64,000 nucleotides of DNA from positions 11,787,015-11,851,014 of the forward strand of contig NC_053146.1 of NCBI RefSeq assembly GCF_016808335.1, given 5' to 3'. A program made the translations under genes and the position numbers. Source of the stretch: Panicum virgatum (lineage: Eukaryota; Streptophyta; Magnoliopsida; Poales; Poaceae). Shown here in pieces: positions 33,027 to 44,709 of this stretch; within the stretch, counting starts at the first letter, position 1, and each line of letters opens with the position of its first letter. A model generated the notes under the pieces. It saw nothing but the letters and a program-made list of their open reading frames with translations. It ran no database searches and was not told the origin of the DNA.

Positions 33027-35255
33027 CTAGTGCCATATTGCTAGGACCATAGCAATAATGAAAAGTATCAAGAGAGCAGCATTTCCACCAGGCAAAATAT
33101 CTTCAGAGGAATCAGGTGATCTAAAAGATGAAGCAGCACAATCAAAACTGGGATCAATATTCAACAGACAGTAAGGGACAATGATGCTTGAACATCATAT
33201 GGAGTCTAAAGAGTACAGATCAACAGTTTAAAAACTTATTTTACCCCAACCGATTCTAAGACAATGATAAATTATACCATCCTTTACAAAATAGTACAAA
33301 TTTAAGTTTAACATTCGAGAATTGATCCCCTGCCACATAATGTCCAAGAAGGCCACTGTTTGATTGGAAGGAACTGGTACAGGAGCTTTAGTTTGCCTAC
33401 AGGATGACACAAGATGACTGACTTGTTAACTGAATATGATAAAGCCAGATTACTTGTTGCACAAACTAAACCTGCTGTCAGAATTGATCTAAGCAGGTTC
33501 ACATCCAGAGAGGTAACGGTCAGCACAGGAATAACAAGTGATTGTACAGTGCAAAAAAAGTGAAATGGATTATCAGCAGGCTAATTTAGTAGCAAGAAAC
33601 GATATGACATAAGTGCCCTGATTCTTGAAGTGGGAATGCGATTTAATGCCTTCTCAAGAAATAAAGAATCCTTTAGCTACTCAATTAACAAGCACCGATT
33701 CTGATGGAACAACTGATTAATGTTGCAAAGGCAATTGCTCTACACTTATTTGTCATTTCAGATATTCACCGTAATCCTTATTGTTTCATTTGGATTTGAA
33801 CAATCCGACAAAAGTTGACAACTATTGATTGTATTTTCCAGCTTACCTCTTTCTCTCCTGTGATCGATGAATCCAGGCCATGACCGGAGGCAGGATCCCA
33901 AACAAGAAGCAGTTGGCATAAACCCCAGCAAAATCCAATGCCCTGGAGAAGGCTGCTGAGAAGAATGATGCAATAAAGATAGGAGCGATCAGCACCATCC
34001 ATGTCAGAATTGCTCCATTTCTGCCATAACCACTACTAGCATTGGATTGCTGAATGCTTCCTTGCTTCAGAGAAAACCTCTGAACAATCAACTCTGCTGT
34101 GTCTGCCAACTGCTTTGGGAAGCTCACTGCATATCCTATCAGGCTCGTTGCCAATGCTGCAAAAGCGAAGCCTCGAACAGCAGGTAATGCAGCTGGGTTC
34201 ACCGAGAGAAGCAGCTTAATAGGGTCACCTATTCCAACATTTCCACCAGCACTTGCAAGACCAAGAATGACTGCATTCCATGACAGCACCATGAACAATG
34301 GCACAGCACCCCCAATCAGTATCGCTCTGCGTGCATCATACACCGAATCCCCGACAATCTTGCAGATGAACGGCGTGATGACATGAAATCCGAGCGTGAG
34401 CACGGTCACCGGTATGGCCGGCAGGATCGCACCAGGGCTCCAGCAAGCGTAGCCAAGAGAACTCAGCAAGCTGCTCCGGCCGACGGACACGCCGGTCACC
34501 ACGAGCGCGGTGATGGAGGCAAGCATCAGGCCACAGAGGGCACGGTTGGCGCCGTCGACGGCCTTGAAGGGGAAGAACGCGATGAGGACGCCGGCGAAGC
34601 ACGGGAACAGGGCGTTGGCGAGGACTGCGTTGACCCTGGGGAACAGCTGGGCGACGAGCGAGCCGATGCCAGCGACGCAGGCGACGATCAGGGAGAAGCT
34701 GAGGGCGGCGTAGACGACGGCGACGACGGCCCCGAGGTCCGCCCCGAGGGTGCTCGACGCAAGTCCCGTGAAGCTGACCTCGTCAACGCAGTCGCGCTCC
34801 ATGGCGGAGAAGCTGAGCTCGGCGACGAGGATGATGGAGGACACGACATAGGCCCAGGAGATCAGGATGGCGGCCGCGGAGGGCGCCTGGCCGGAGCGGA
34901 TGGTGGCGGACGGCAGGCCCAGCATGCCCGGCCCGACCGCCGTGCCGACGATGAGGCTCACCGCCGCCCAGAAGCTCTTCTTTCCCCCGCCGGAAGCTTT
35001 TCTGTCGGCCTCTACGGGGGGCAGTTCCAGGGCGCCGTCGCCGACGCTGCCGGTGCTGCGCCGCCACCGCCATTGACGCCTTGGCGACGGAAATGGGAAT
35101 GGTAGTGGCGATGGCGATGGTGGCGGGGTGTTCGCGGATGCTAGCGTTGGGGGCCGGAGCGGCCGGAGGCGGCGGAGATGGGGAGAGGGGAAGGCGGCCG
35201 GCGGTGAGGAGGGGGTGAATTTGTGGTGGTAGGGGTGGCGGCCGGAGAGTAACAT
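33027..35255 (-). CDS. Tryptophan/tyrosine permease-like transporter, two exons, probably plastid-targeted
   Basis: Exon 1 is 35255-33847 and exon 2 is 33120-33027, joined over a 726-bp intron (33846-33121) with donor AG/GTAAGC and acceptor TTTTAG. The total is 1503 nt, giving 500 residues. Residues 1 to about 80 are Ser/Pro/Arg-rich with almost no acidic residues, like a chloroplast transit peptide. The membrane domain starts with a family-type first helix (IVGTAVGPGMLGLPSATI) and has about eleven hydrophobic segments; this matches aromatic amino-acid permeases of the HAAAP class (Trp_Tyr_perm), which exchange aromatic amino acids with protons. Exon 1 alone reads into a stop right after the donor and lacks the last helix; exon 2 supplies it (LPGGNAALLILFIIAMVLAIW). 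An overlapping upstream ATG at 35277 lies in another frame. Substrate and location are inferred. The frame is intact, so the gene is probably functional. Confidence 0.88.
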
Positions 35256-36538
35256 GGCTGTAAATTTGCGAGGTCAATGGCAGATTTGGGGAAGGTCAAC
35301 GAAAGTGGTTATGAATCCTTGATTGAGATTTGAGAAACAATACACACGGTCAAAAACAAAACATTTTCACACTTCCAGCAAGATACTCTGGTATCTTCTG
35401 CTGTTTTGGGAAAAAAAAGAACTGGTCAAAGTTTTAAAATTGAGTATCAATATAATATTAGAAATGGAGAAAATATATGAGTATATTTGTCTTAAGATGA
35501 ACATTGGGTTTGTAAATTAATATATGTTGGAAATAACATCAGTTTATTGACAAGCAAAATAATTCCAATGTATGAAATTGCATAAACATCAATTCTACGC
35601 ATGGCATGAACAGCCGTCGTTCCTATCTCGAGTACATGTACTCGCAGGTCACAAAGTGAAAGTAGACAACGACTACTCATGGTAGATATCAAGGACACAA
35701 CGGTGATTTACAGGAAGCACTCCGAGGATGGAAGGTGTAGAGTATGGTGAGTCGACGCGAAGATAAAGGCTAAGGCAATGTAGACGAACAGCGAGCAGTC
35801 ACAATAGCACTTCCCAAAAATCTGATACACCCTGTACCCCATGGCAGGGATGGCATGGGGAAGACGAAGAGCAGTGCAGCACATTGTGAAGACTTGCTCT
35901 CCCGCAGTCGATGGCACGTCGACAACGGGATGGGGAAGACAAAGAGCAGTGCAGCACAATGAGACGAGATGCAAAAACTTGGTACCTTCGCCCCACCCCG
36001 CGCTAGCAACCATGTGTTCTTCATTTTCCTCCCCTCAATAGCTTCAACTAAAGTGGCACAACACAATTATATAAGTTGGTCTCTCTCCGGTCTCCACCTA
36101 GCCAAGCAATATGGAACTAACGTCCCCACCATACCATGCATACATGAGTGGGTCTTTAGGATTTACATGAATTATTATTTAGCCCAAGATCAAAATCTTC
36201 AAACACTATATTGCAACGGAAAAGAACAAGCTCGCTTAGTCTTGTTTCTGATATAGGATCGAGTATTATTCGACTACGATAATTTCGTTGTCTAGAACAT
36301 TGATCACCTACGGCTAGATTAATGAGCGATAAATTATAGAAAGTACATGTATTATAATCATCTTCGCTTTCCCTTTGCCACCTAGACAGTTTACTGGCCT
36401 ATATAAGTCCAAGATGGTGGTGGAAGTGAAGAGCGGTATAGAACCAAAAGATAAATCAAAACATGAAAGAGGATACGTACTATCTAGGGATAGAAGGTAT
36501 TAGGAAACAAACCATATGCATGTTTGAAAAAGACCGTC
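35256..36538. other. Upstream flank of the permease-like gene, no gene called
   Basis: No credible coding region. Around 35850-35960 a 32-bp word (starting atggggaagacRaagagcag) occurs twice, about 75 bp apart. The sequence from 35524 (tgttggaaataacatc) looks like an LTR start, but no partner or end was found. The rest is AT-rich. Confidence 0.45.
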
Positions 36539-36541
36539 TAA

Positions 36542-36969
36542 GAGCATCTCCAAGAGTTTGGCAAATCGAGTTGCCATCTTTGATTTTTGGCAAAAACGTT
36601 AAAAATATTCCTCCAACAGTTTGGCAAAAGACTTGGCAATTTTTGGCAACTTGGGAAAAACCAGCCTCAAGCGCGTAAATATACGCGCGCGGCGCGCGGT
36701 TGGCATCGTGGTTTCTAGTCAGGTGGGAGGGTGAAAAAAGAAATATATAACAGAAAAGGGTTCCTGATTTAAGTTTTCAAGAGGTGGAAGGGCATAAATA
36801 TAATTTTATTTCTCTCTCAGGGTTCCTGATGTAAGTTAGATCTGGATTTGGCAAGTGAATTATGCCAAACTGTTGGAGATAAGCTCTTTTTTTACTTGGC
36901 ATATCTTTTTAGAAGTTGGCAAAACACAAAATATACCAAGTAAAATATGACAAACTCTTAGAGATGCTC
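36542..36969. mobile_element. Tourist-like (PIF/Harbinger) MITE, 428 bp
   Basis: The inverted ends match over 19 bp with one difference: gagcatctcYaagagtttg. TAA direct repeats lie at 36539-36541 and 36970-36972, as expected for the superfamily. The inside repeats ttggcaa-type words and holds a cgcgcgcggcgcgcgg block near 36690. No coding sequence. Confidence 0.9.
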
Positions 36970-36972
36970 TAA

Positions 36973-37950
36973 CAATATCTGTGTATATGGTTGGATGTAT
37001 CTGATTTTCGTGAGAGAAAAAGAAGAAATGCTTCGACAAGATAGACTCATGCTAAGAAATTATCCACAATTTTGAGGAGGATAAACTTTTCTAAAACTTT
37101 TTTCCGCAAGAAAACACCCTTATATGCCTTAACACAATTATCCAATCTAAGAATATACCAAAATGATGGTCATATGCTTATGATTTTTGTGAGAATAGGT
37201 GAGATTTATTATGTTCCACAGAAATCGAGGAAAGGATGCGAGGATAAAATTTTGGAAGATGCAAAATTTGAAATGCCTAGCTTGTGTACAGAGGTTTCCG
37301 TGAGCATATTCCTGTACGAATCAAAACATCCCCAAGTGATTGCATGAAAAAGGGTACAGAGGTTATCCATGTACCCTTCGCCGGTTACTATTGATGGGTT
37401 GGACTTGGATGTCAAGTTGTTTCGAGGTCATTTCCAATTTTTACATTCTACCTGTATTGTGAGGGGATGCGTTGATACCATATTACTTAAATATTGGCAA
37501 CTAAAGTTTATTAGATCAAATTCATAAATGTAGCATGACGCAGGATGCACTAGATCTGTTGCCAGTATTTGAGGTAATTGGAGATTTACATATATAATCA
37601 TTTGTAGGATTCGCCTATTAAACTCGGGGTACCAACTAAGTCAATGCTATTGGATGATAATACCACTGTGATATACTGATATTGATCCAAACATGTAAAA
37701 TTACAGTGCACGGTATTTTGATGAAAGATGGGATCATGTCAAGTAGGTAGACTATTAATTTTCCAATATGTTCTCGAGTATCTCATTGTACTGCTGTCGT
37801 TATATATTTATACTCAATACTAGATAACACACTGAAAAAGAGCTGACACAAAATTGAGAAGCAAAAATGCACAAAAAAACTTATACACGTAGTCCTCTTT
37901 GGGATGGAAGGTGACAGAAAATAAACTTCCACGAGAATATCCATTCATCT
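36973..37950. other. Intergenic, AT-rich, no gene seen
   Basis: There is one 91-codon open frame on the plus strand (37072-37347), but it has no recognisable domain and AT-rich composition. No inverted or tandem repeat stands out. Confidence 0.45.
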
Positions 37951-38225
37951 ATTGTTCCAATAGGCCCTACTATTGGAACCCTCATCACCACCGGTTCGTA
38001 ACCCGTCTTCACCTTCAGTTTGGGGAGCATTGGATAATGGTACATTATCACAGTCGGCTTTGAACTGGCGGTGAAAGTACATTATTAGTGCTGGTTTGAA
38101 CCACGACCATCAATGCTAGTGTTTTCTTAAAAAAACTATGTAAAAATATTTATAATAACAGGTTGTTGATTATCACCGCCGGTTCTATTTAACAGGGCAG
38201 TGATGAGGTATCTGAATTTTGAAAG
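37951..38225. repeat. CACTA-like subterminal motif remnants
   Basis: Several copies of a caccgccggttc/gaaccRgcagtg-like word occur in both orientations: caccaccggttcg, ggctttgaactggcggtga, gtgctggtttgaacc, caccgccggttct, then gggcagtgatg. In grasses such words line the ends of En/Spm-type (CACTA) elements. The CACTA termini themselves were not found, so this is a remnant at best. Confidence 0.4.
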
Positions 38226-38259
38226 AAAAATATGTACTAGTCGTCCGTCGTCTTGGGTT

Positions 38260-38760
38260 AGTCTGTACCGCATGGATGGTCCAAATCTATTCATCGCATA
38301 TGTGAGCTCGCGTTGATCCATCGCAGAAGCTTTCCTCCTCCGACTCGCGATGGTGATGGCCGCCGGGTTTGGGGGGGGGGGGGGGAGGGGGTGGAGCGAC
38401 CACTGGCGGTCGAGGCGGAGGAGCTTAAGGTTCAGGTTTTTGGGGCTCCAAAAGCCACCAGCCCTAGAGGAGGAGTCGGCTACGGCGGTTCGGCTGGTGG
38501 TGGAGGTGAGGCGTTGCGGGAGCGCCGCCAGCCGAGCAGGGCCGGACAACCGGTGGGTGGTGACCAGCTTTGGGGGTGAGGAGAAGGTCGGGAAGGGAGA
38601 GGGAAGGCGGCTATGGGTGGTGGGCAGGCGGCGCGGCAGCAAGAGCCGCCTGCCGGGGTGGGAAGGCCTTCTTTGGTGCAAGCTCGTGCAAGCTAGAAAT
38701 ATATGGCCCCGGTTAACTTACCTGAAGGCCGACGGCCGAAGGAAGGCTGCATAAGTCTGT
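38260..38760. other. GC-rich stretch with a 15-bp G run
   Basis: CpG-rich sequence with a run of 15 G at 38371-38385. Long open frames on both strands are low-complexity (Arg/Gly/Pro) and not called. It follows the CACTA-like motifs and may be the inner part of the same relic. Confidence 0.4.
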
Positions 38761-39079
38761 AGCACAACATAAGAGCATCCACTTTCACCGTGTAGTTGCT
38801 GCTAATGTAAAGGGTCGATGACTCGTGCTCGAGCCTCGGAATGCCTAACGACTGTTCATAGCTTGGAATACTGATCACCATGAACGGTGTCCCAGACACT
38901 AATGAAGATGCGGTCAAAATCCCACTTGGAGGACCAAGAGAGGAGAGGAACCATGAACAAGTGTTCTTGTACAGTACAGACTAGATTAGCAGAACCCCGG
39001 CCGCCTCCAACGTGTAATAACCTGCATTGATCTAACTGTGTGCTTGTACTTGCATTCAGCCTTTAGATGATTTAAATAG

Positions 39080-40601
39080 TGTAAGTGATCGGGTGCTCTA
39101 GCCTAAGAGGGGGAGGGGGTGAATTAGGCACTAATAAAAACTTAGACCTATGGCTCCAACTAGTTTGCACAAAACTTAAACTAAAACAAGCTATCTAGAT
39201 GTGCAACTAGGTTGTTCTAGTGTAAAACCCCTATCCCAAAAGAGTTTAGCAACCTATAGCCGTTCCTATCAAGAAACTATTCTATGAAAGTAAAGGCATA
39301 CAAATTACTAGAATGAAATGCGGAAGCTTAAAGAGCGGGATAGGAGATAGCAAACTCTTGACGCGGGTGTTTATCCCGTGGTTCGGTTAGCCACAAAGGC
39401 ACACCTACATCCACGTTGTTGTAGCACTCACTAAGAGTATTGCTACTCGGCCACCAAGTCTCTTCCGTGAACACAATCACGGTCACCTTGGCCCCGGGTT
39501 CCACTAAGGAGCTTCTCCACAAAGGATGGGGGTCTCCACGTCCCCCGCACAAAGGTGTCGTCGCCGCTCCACACCAAGTCGGAGGGTCGATGACGTTGCC
39601 GGCGAGCTTCACGCTCCAAGGTGCCGGCGCACCAAGCTCTTGTTTTGGTTCGCTAAAGAACCACAGCACAAAGGCTTAAGGCCTTGCAATCTCACTCACT
39701 AAGAGCTAATCCTTTACACAACACTCTCAAAGTGTGCTAAGGGCTAAGGATATGATCTTGATGCTTTTGTATGGCTTGGAGATGTTCTTGGGTGTGTGTG
39801 GGATGTCCAGCAACTCCAGCAATCTTCAAATGGCCGGGGTGAGGCGTATATATAGGCCACCAAGTCTTGTAGCCGTTGCTCCAACGGTTAGCTGAAAATC
39901 TGCGTACCACCGGAAGAACCGATGCCTCTTGGCAGGGTAGCGTCGGTTCATCCGGTCACTCATAACACGAAGTAGCCGTTGGACTCCTGATGGCTGACGC
40001 AGAGACCACCGGTTGAACCGATGCTTTGCACTGATGCCTCACCGGTTCAACCGGTGCTGAAGGAATCTTCTCCTGGACGCTGATGTCATTACACCGGTGG
40101 TATGCACCGATGCCCCATCGGTTGAACCGGTGCTGAAGACACTTCTCCTGGGCACCTGACATCGTCTCTGGTACAAAGGACGGCCAATGCACCGATGCCC
40201 CTTTTTGACCCGTCGGTTCAACCGGTGCCTATAGGCTGACTTGGCTTCGACTCCCTTCTGCACCAAAGTACCATGGCGTCGGTTCTTCCGACTACCATCG
40301 GATGCTCCGATGCCCATGGCGTCGGTTCTTCCGGTGCTACTGACCGAAGAGCTTTCAGGGCGCTGCCCTGAGACCCGCGAGGGGCGGCTCCCCCTCGACC
40401 CCCGTCCGCTAACCGGGTAGCGGAACCCCCGTAGGGGCTGCCCTTCGGGCCTTGCTACGCCTATTTTCTCTTTCTCTTTGTCATCACTTGAACCTAAAAG
40501 CCTGAGAATGATCATCTTAACAATCATATTAGCAAGTGTTGTGTTGTCATTCGATCACCAAAATCACTCGAAATGGCATAAATGGTGCCATGTTCGTTAC
40601 A
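39080..40601 (-). mobile_element. Solo LTR 3 (1522 bp)
   Basis: The plus-strand ends are tgtaagtgatcggg and gttcgttaca, with perfect AATAG duplications at 39075-39079 and 40602-40606. It is almost identical to the solo LTR at 24680-26148 except for 53 extra bases at about 40384-40436. TATATATA lies at 39847-39854 (minus-strand promoter), and accggttgaaccg-type motifs at about 39905-40335. No internal element remains. Confidence 0.93.
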
Positions 40602-40606
40602 AATAG

Positions 40607-42870
40607 TTGTCATATGGATTTCATTTGCTTCATGAATTAAATGTCAATTTCAATGGGAGTGTCATGAGCATTACATTTGTTGACATGGCAAAGGAAAGAG
40701 AAGTGAGAGTGTTATAGAATGTGAGATGAGTGTCATCACCATGACACTGGCTCGATTACTTAGTCCATAGTCTTGGTAACTGTGTGATGATACTCCCCAC
40801 AGAGACTAGCCTAATAATGATAAAATGTAATTAATCCAATTTTAATCTGCTCCTCTATAGAGATCAATGTAAATAATACATTTCCCAGTTGGTGGCATGT
40901 TTAGAGATAAAAGTTCTTTTAAGTACTGAAGACCCATTCCCACGCATACATCTTACCAACCAAGCTGGGATAACTAGCAAACATTGGAATCCGGATGGGA
41001 GAGCCATTATGGCCATCGCCCGTCCAACACCATCTCATGAGCCTACAGCAAACAAACCAGCCATATGAATGAAAAAGAGAAGAACAGAGATGCTAGTACA
41101 TAATGGCAGAGAAAAACAGAGCATATGGCATTTGGGAACAACATAATGCAACATATGTATGAATGAAAAGCGTCAGGAAGCAATCTCACCCAAGGATCAG
41201 CAACACCCAAAGCTATCCTCTGCGTGTCTGTATGTGTCTGAGCTAGATAAGCTTCAGGAGCATGGACATGGAGCCGCGATGGAGGATTACTTGGAGCTTT
41301 ACCTACCATGCTGGAGCCTAAACAGGGACCCTCGATGGAGGATTACTTGGAGTTCGATCTGCTGCAAGAGCCTGGATAGGGAGTCTTAGGGATCCCTGAG
41401 CCGTGCTGCTGCCCGCACAGGAAACAGCACGCTGTGCCTCGGTGTGCGTCGTTGTGGTGGCGACGGTCCTCGGCGGCGATTTGGAGCGCGAATCCAATTT
41501 TACACACGCGCGCTAGCGAGCATTCTAGCGCTCGATTTCCCAACCAGTCTTCACGTGTGTGGGTCCAACCAAATTCCAGTTTGCTTTTACTCATTCCCCT
41601 TCTCTGCTGGATGTTCCCACCGTATATCCTTCACATCTGGTGGGAGGGGCCTGCGCGCAGTCGCAGCTATAGGTGTAAGGAGGCCTCAAGAATCACACCA
41701 CCGCCACACCGGGGGCACGGAGGCCTCTGCCCGCTGTTGCAAGCTCCAGGTTTTGAGCAGTGCCGAGCTCCACATCACCAAGTGGCCGGTGCATTGCAGC
41801 AAGGAGCTCCCGTCCCGTGCGCAGCAGCTCGGCGAAGCGGCGAATCCAGGTGGGAAGGTTGTCCGCGAGGTCGTGGAGTTTTTTCCTTTCCTTTTCTTTT
41901 TTCTTTCAAAAATTTACTGTAACAAAACATAACGTTATTATTGGAGAATTGTGTATACAACTTTTCTTTTTCTATATAAGTTTTGACTTCTTTTTCTTTG
42001 CACAAGTTATATACATAGCTTTTATATATTTTTTTGTATAACTTATCTACAAAAGTTTTGTATATATTTTTTTTCCAAACAACTAGTTAGGCAATATTTT
42101 TCAGCAATCTTTCATGATACAAATTTTTTTTGCGTATAACCATTTTCAATCAAGTATAACTTTTTTCAATCAACTTCTCCGAAGATATTCTTTAGCATAA
42201 CTTTTCGTGATATAAAACTTACATGTATAATTTTTTTTAGAAAACTTATTGGTGGATTTTAGCATAACTCCCACAATTTATTATCAAGAAAATTTCTCGC
42301 ACAACTTTTGCGCATAAGTTCATTATCCAACTTTCCATGAAATATTTTAGCATAATTTCTCTGATATATTTATCAAATAAAAACTTCTCAGGAGATAAAA
42401 GGAACTTAGTTTAACAGGGCTCAAAGGAAAGAAAAAGAAATAGTAACTAATACATGTGCATGAGAGTCTTACGAACACGGACTCAAGCTTAGCCTCTCTC
42501 TGGTATGCAAACACGTGTCACTCGTGCAGAGCACAGGCAGCATGTGCATAGCTGTTTCATCGATGTCTGTCTTGTCACTAGAAATCTCTCGGGGCGGAGG
42601 CACATGCACGTGCTTTCAGTTACGCATGCACGGCACAAGCCCCTCGTGCAGATCATGCAGAAGACAACCCTTGAAATGGAAATATGGGACCGGCCAGCAC
42701 GAACTGCTATTTCTTAAAAAGGTAAAACTATGATGTCGGAAATCGATTGTTGGAAACTCTCCAAACGCGCGCTCGCGTATTAGCAAGCCCTCAATTTGGA
42801 GTGGCGATAATCTGTCCAATTATTGGAGGTGCAAACTTCTGTATATATAAATAGATGTAGAAAACAATTA
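40607..42870. other. Intergenic; short direct repeats and a long AT-rich stretch
   Basis: A word gatggaggattacttggag occurs twice, near 41278 and 41333. 41400-41880 is moderately GC-rich with overlapping open frames on both strands and no recognised domain. 41938-42400 is AT-rich and repeats degenerate gcataactttt-like words about a dozen times. No gene is supported. Confidence 0.45.
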
Positions 42871-42877
42871 CACAAAG

Positions 42878-42950
42878 CATACCTTAGCACAATGGTTAGG
42901 CAGCAGCTTTTAGCCTTGAAAGGCCATGGTTCAATTCTTTGGTGTAGCAA
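42878..42950 (+). repeat. tRNA-derived sequence (SINE head or tRNA relic)
   Basis: An RNA polymerase III A-box-like word, tagcacaatgg (42885-42895), and a B-box-like word, ggttcaattct (42928-42938), are 32 bp apart, as in tRNAs. Flanking gcatacc and ggtgtag could form a poor acceptor stem. The anticodon arm is not convincing, so this is more likely a SINE head or pseudo-tRNA than a working tRNA. Confidence 0.4.
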
Positions 42951-44099
42951 ATGTTTTCCCTTTTTTTGAATTTTCCTTTTTTCAATCTGCTATTTAATAA
43001 AATTTACTTATTAGTCTACTTAAATTACATTGGTGTGCAATGATTTCTCTCTAGGTTTTGAGCATAGAGGTTAGAGTTCAATTCCATATTGGATAATAAT
43101 TTATTTTTATTTTTTAAGGGATGTTGTTTTTATAAACCTTCATTATTGAATCTACTAAAAAGTGATATATAAGCAATAAGGTTGATTATTTTTAGCCTTC
43201 ACTATTTATTCCAACTGGTAATATATGCAATAAAGGTAGATATATGGTCTGACTATAAAATATATCTATACTTGTAAGATGTACTATACTCCTACAGATG
43301 GGCTCATATACAAACTTGTATTAATGATGATGATCGATCCTTTGAATTACACTTTTAATCATGTATAAATCTTTCTCGTCCTCCTCTGCCGATTGAGTAT
43401 CACTTTGAGATGTTTTCAATCTTGCATCAAAAAAACATCTTTACATTCCTATAGATAATTGTTTGATATGCTTTACGACGTGTCAGCATGCTACTCACAT
43501 TTGAAAACGTGTCTAAATTCGTATAAATTTTACACAATTTTCTAATTATGTCAGAAAACATCTTTACATGGATATATGTCTGATACGCTTTGATGTGTTT
43601 ATAGGTTAACGACGCTAAGAGGTGTGTCTAACTCCGTGTTAAGAAATGTGTTTAATATCATGACAATTTGATACGTTTTCGAAAATGTTTCATGAAACGT
43701 ATTTACGAGTTGACGTAGAAACGCTTTGAAGCAGTGTTACTTTTAAAACGTATCGGGGGGGGGGGGTCTAGTAGCGCGTGACCAACAATTTCAGTATTCT
43801 TTTCTAGCTTTCCATTTATTTCTTGTTCCTCTGATTCTTTCCGCCGCAGGATAACTTTTGATCTGGCTTTTCCATGCCTCTTGTTTCCTAAGTTATTATG
43901 GTGACCAATTTTAGTAGACGATTTTTTCTCAATGCCTACAAGTACACGAATCCTTATGAATCGTTTTTTTGGCATTAAATTTATTTCTCTCTTGAATCTG
44001 GCAGAGGTCTACTTTTGTTACATTTATCTGCAACTGCAGTTCCGTGCAGCCCTTACATGTATTAAAGCAGGTCAACCGGATAATAGTTTAAGAGATTAG
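42951..44099. other. Intergenic, AT-rich, no gene seen
   Basis: A second B-box-like word (gagttcaattcc) occurs near 43076 without a matching A box. A run of 12 G lies at 43755-43766. No credible reading frame. Confidence 0.45.
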
Positions 44100-44709
44100 T
44101 ACTATTTAGAGTAAATTGCACCCGAGGTCCCCAAACTTGTCCCGAGATTTCACCTAGGTTTCTAAACTCTTAAATCGTCCATCTGGGTCCCTAAACTTTG
44201 TTAAGTGTTCTATTCGAGAGGTCCCAAACGCGTCATGCCAGCTTCCAATGCCGATGTGGCATGCCACCTGGTGCCACGGTGGCAAAAAATTACAAAAATC
44301 ACACTGTAAAATCTTATCTTCTCCGAACTGCTCCTCTCTCCAATCTCTCTCTCTCCTTTCCTCTCTCCCTCCGCTGGCCTTCCTCCTACCGGCGGTGGGC
44401 CTCCTCCCCGTGCCGCCCACGACTGACCTAGCCGCCGCCGCGCCCATGCTCCTCGCCTCCCTCCCCGGCATGCGGGCCGGCCGAGTCTGCGCGGCGGCAG
44501 GATCCGCGCCGACGGTGAGAGGCCATGGCGCGGCCACGGCCATGGCGGGGCGTCCTCCTTCTCCCTTCTCCCTCGCGCTCTGCGAGCTCCAGCACAGCCC
44601 TCTCCTGCCCCTCCTGCACCGCTCGAGCTCTAGCGAGCTCCAGCACAGCCCTCCCCTCCCCCTCTTCCACCGTGCCGGCACCATGGCTTGGCTCGGCTCC
44701 AGCAGCGCA

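Noticed and set aside
34383..35105. Plus-strand 240-codon frame
   Set aside because: Antisense shadow of the permease-like exon; its Asp/Gly/Glu-rich composition mirrors GC-rich membrane-protein codons.
35524..36480. Solo LTR beginning tgttggaaataac
   Set aside because: No CA end with a matching 5-bp duplication could be located; only the start is suggestive.
38136..38681. 181-codon minus-strand frame
   Set aside because: Runs from GC-rich low-complexity sequence into the CACTA-like motifs; no domain and no promoter.
43060..43100. Second tRNA-like unit
   Set aside because: Only a B-box-like word is present, with no A box at proper spacing and no foldable arms.
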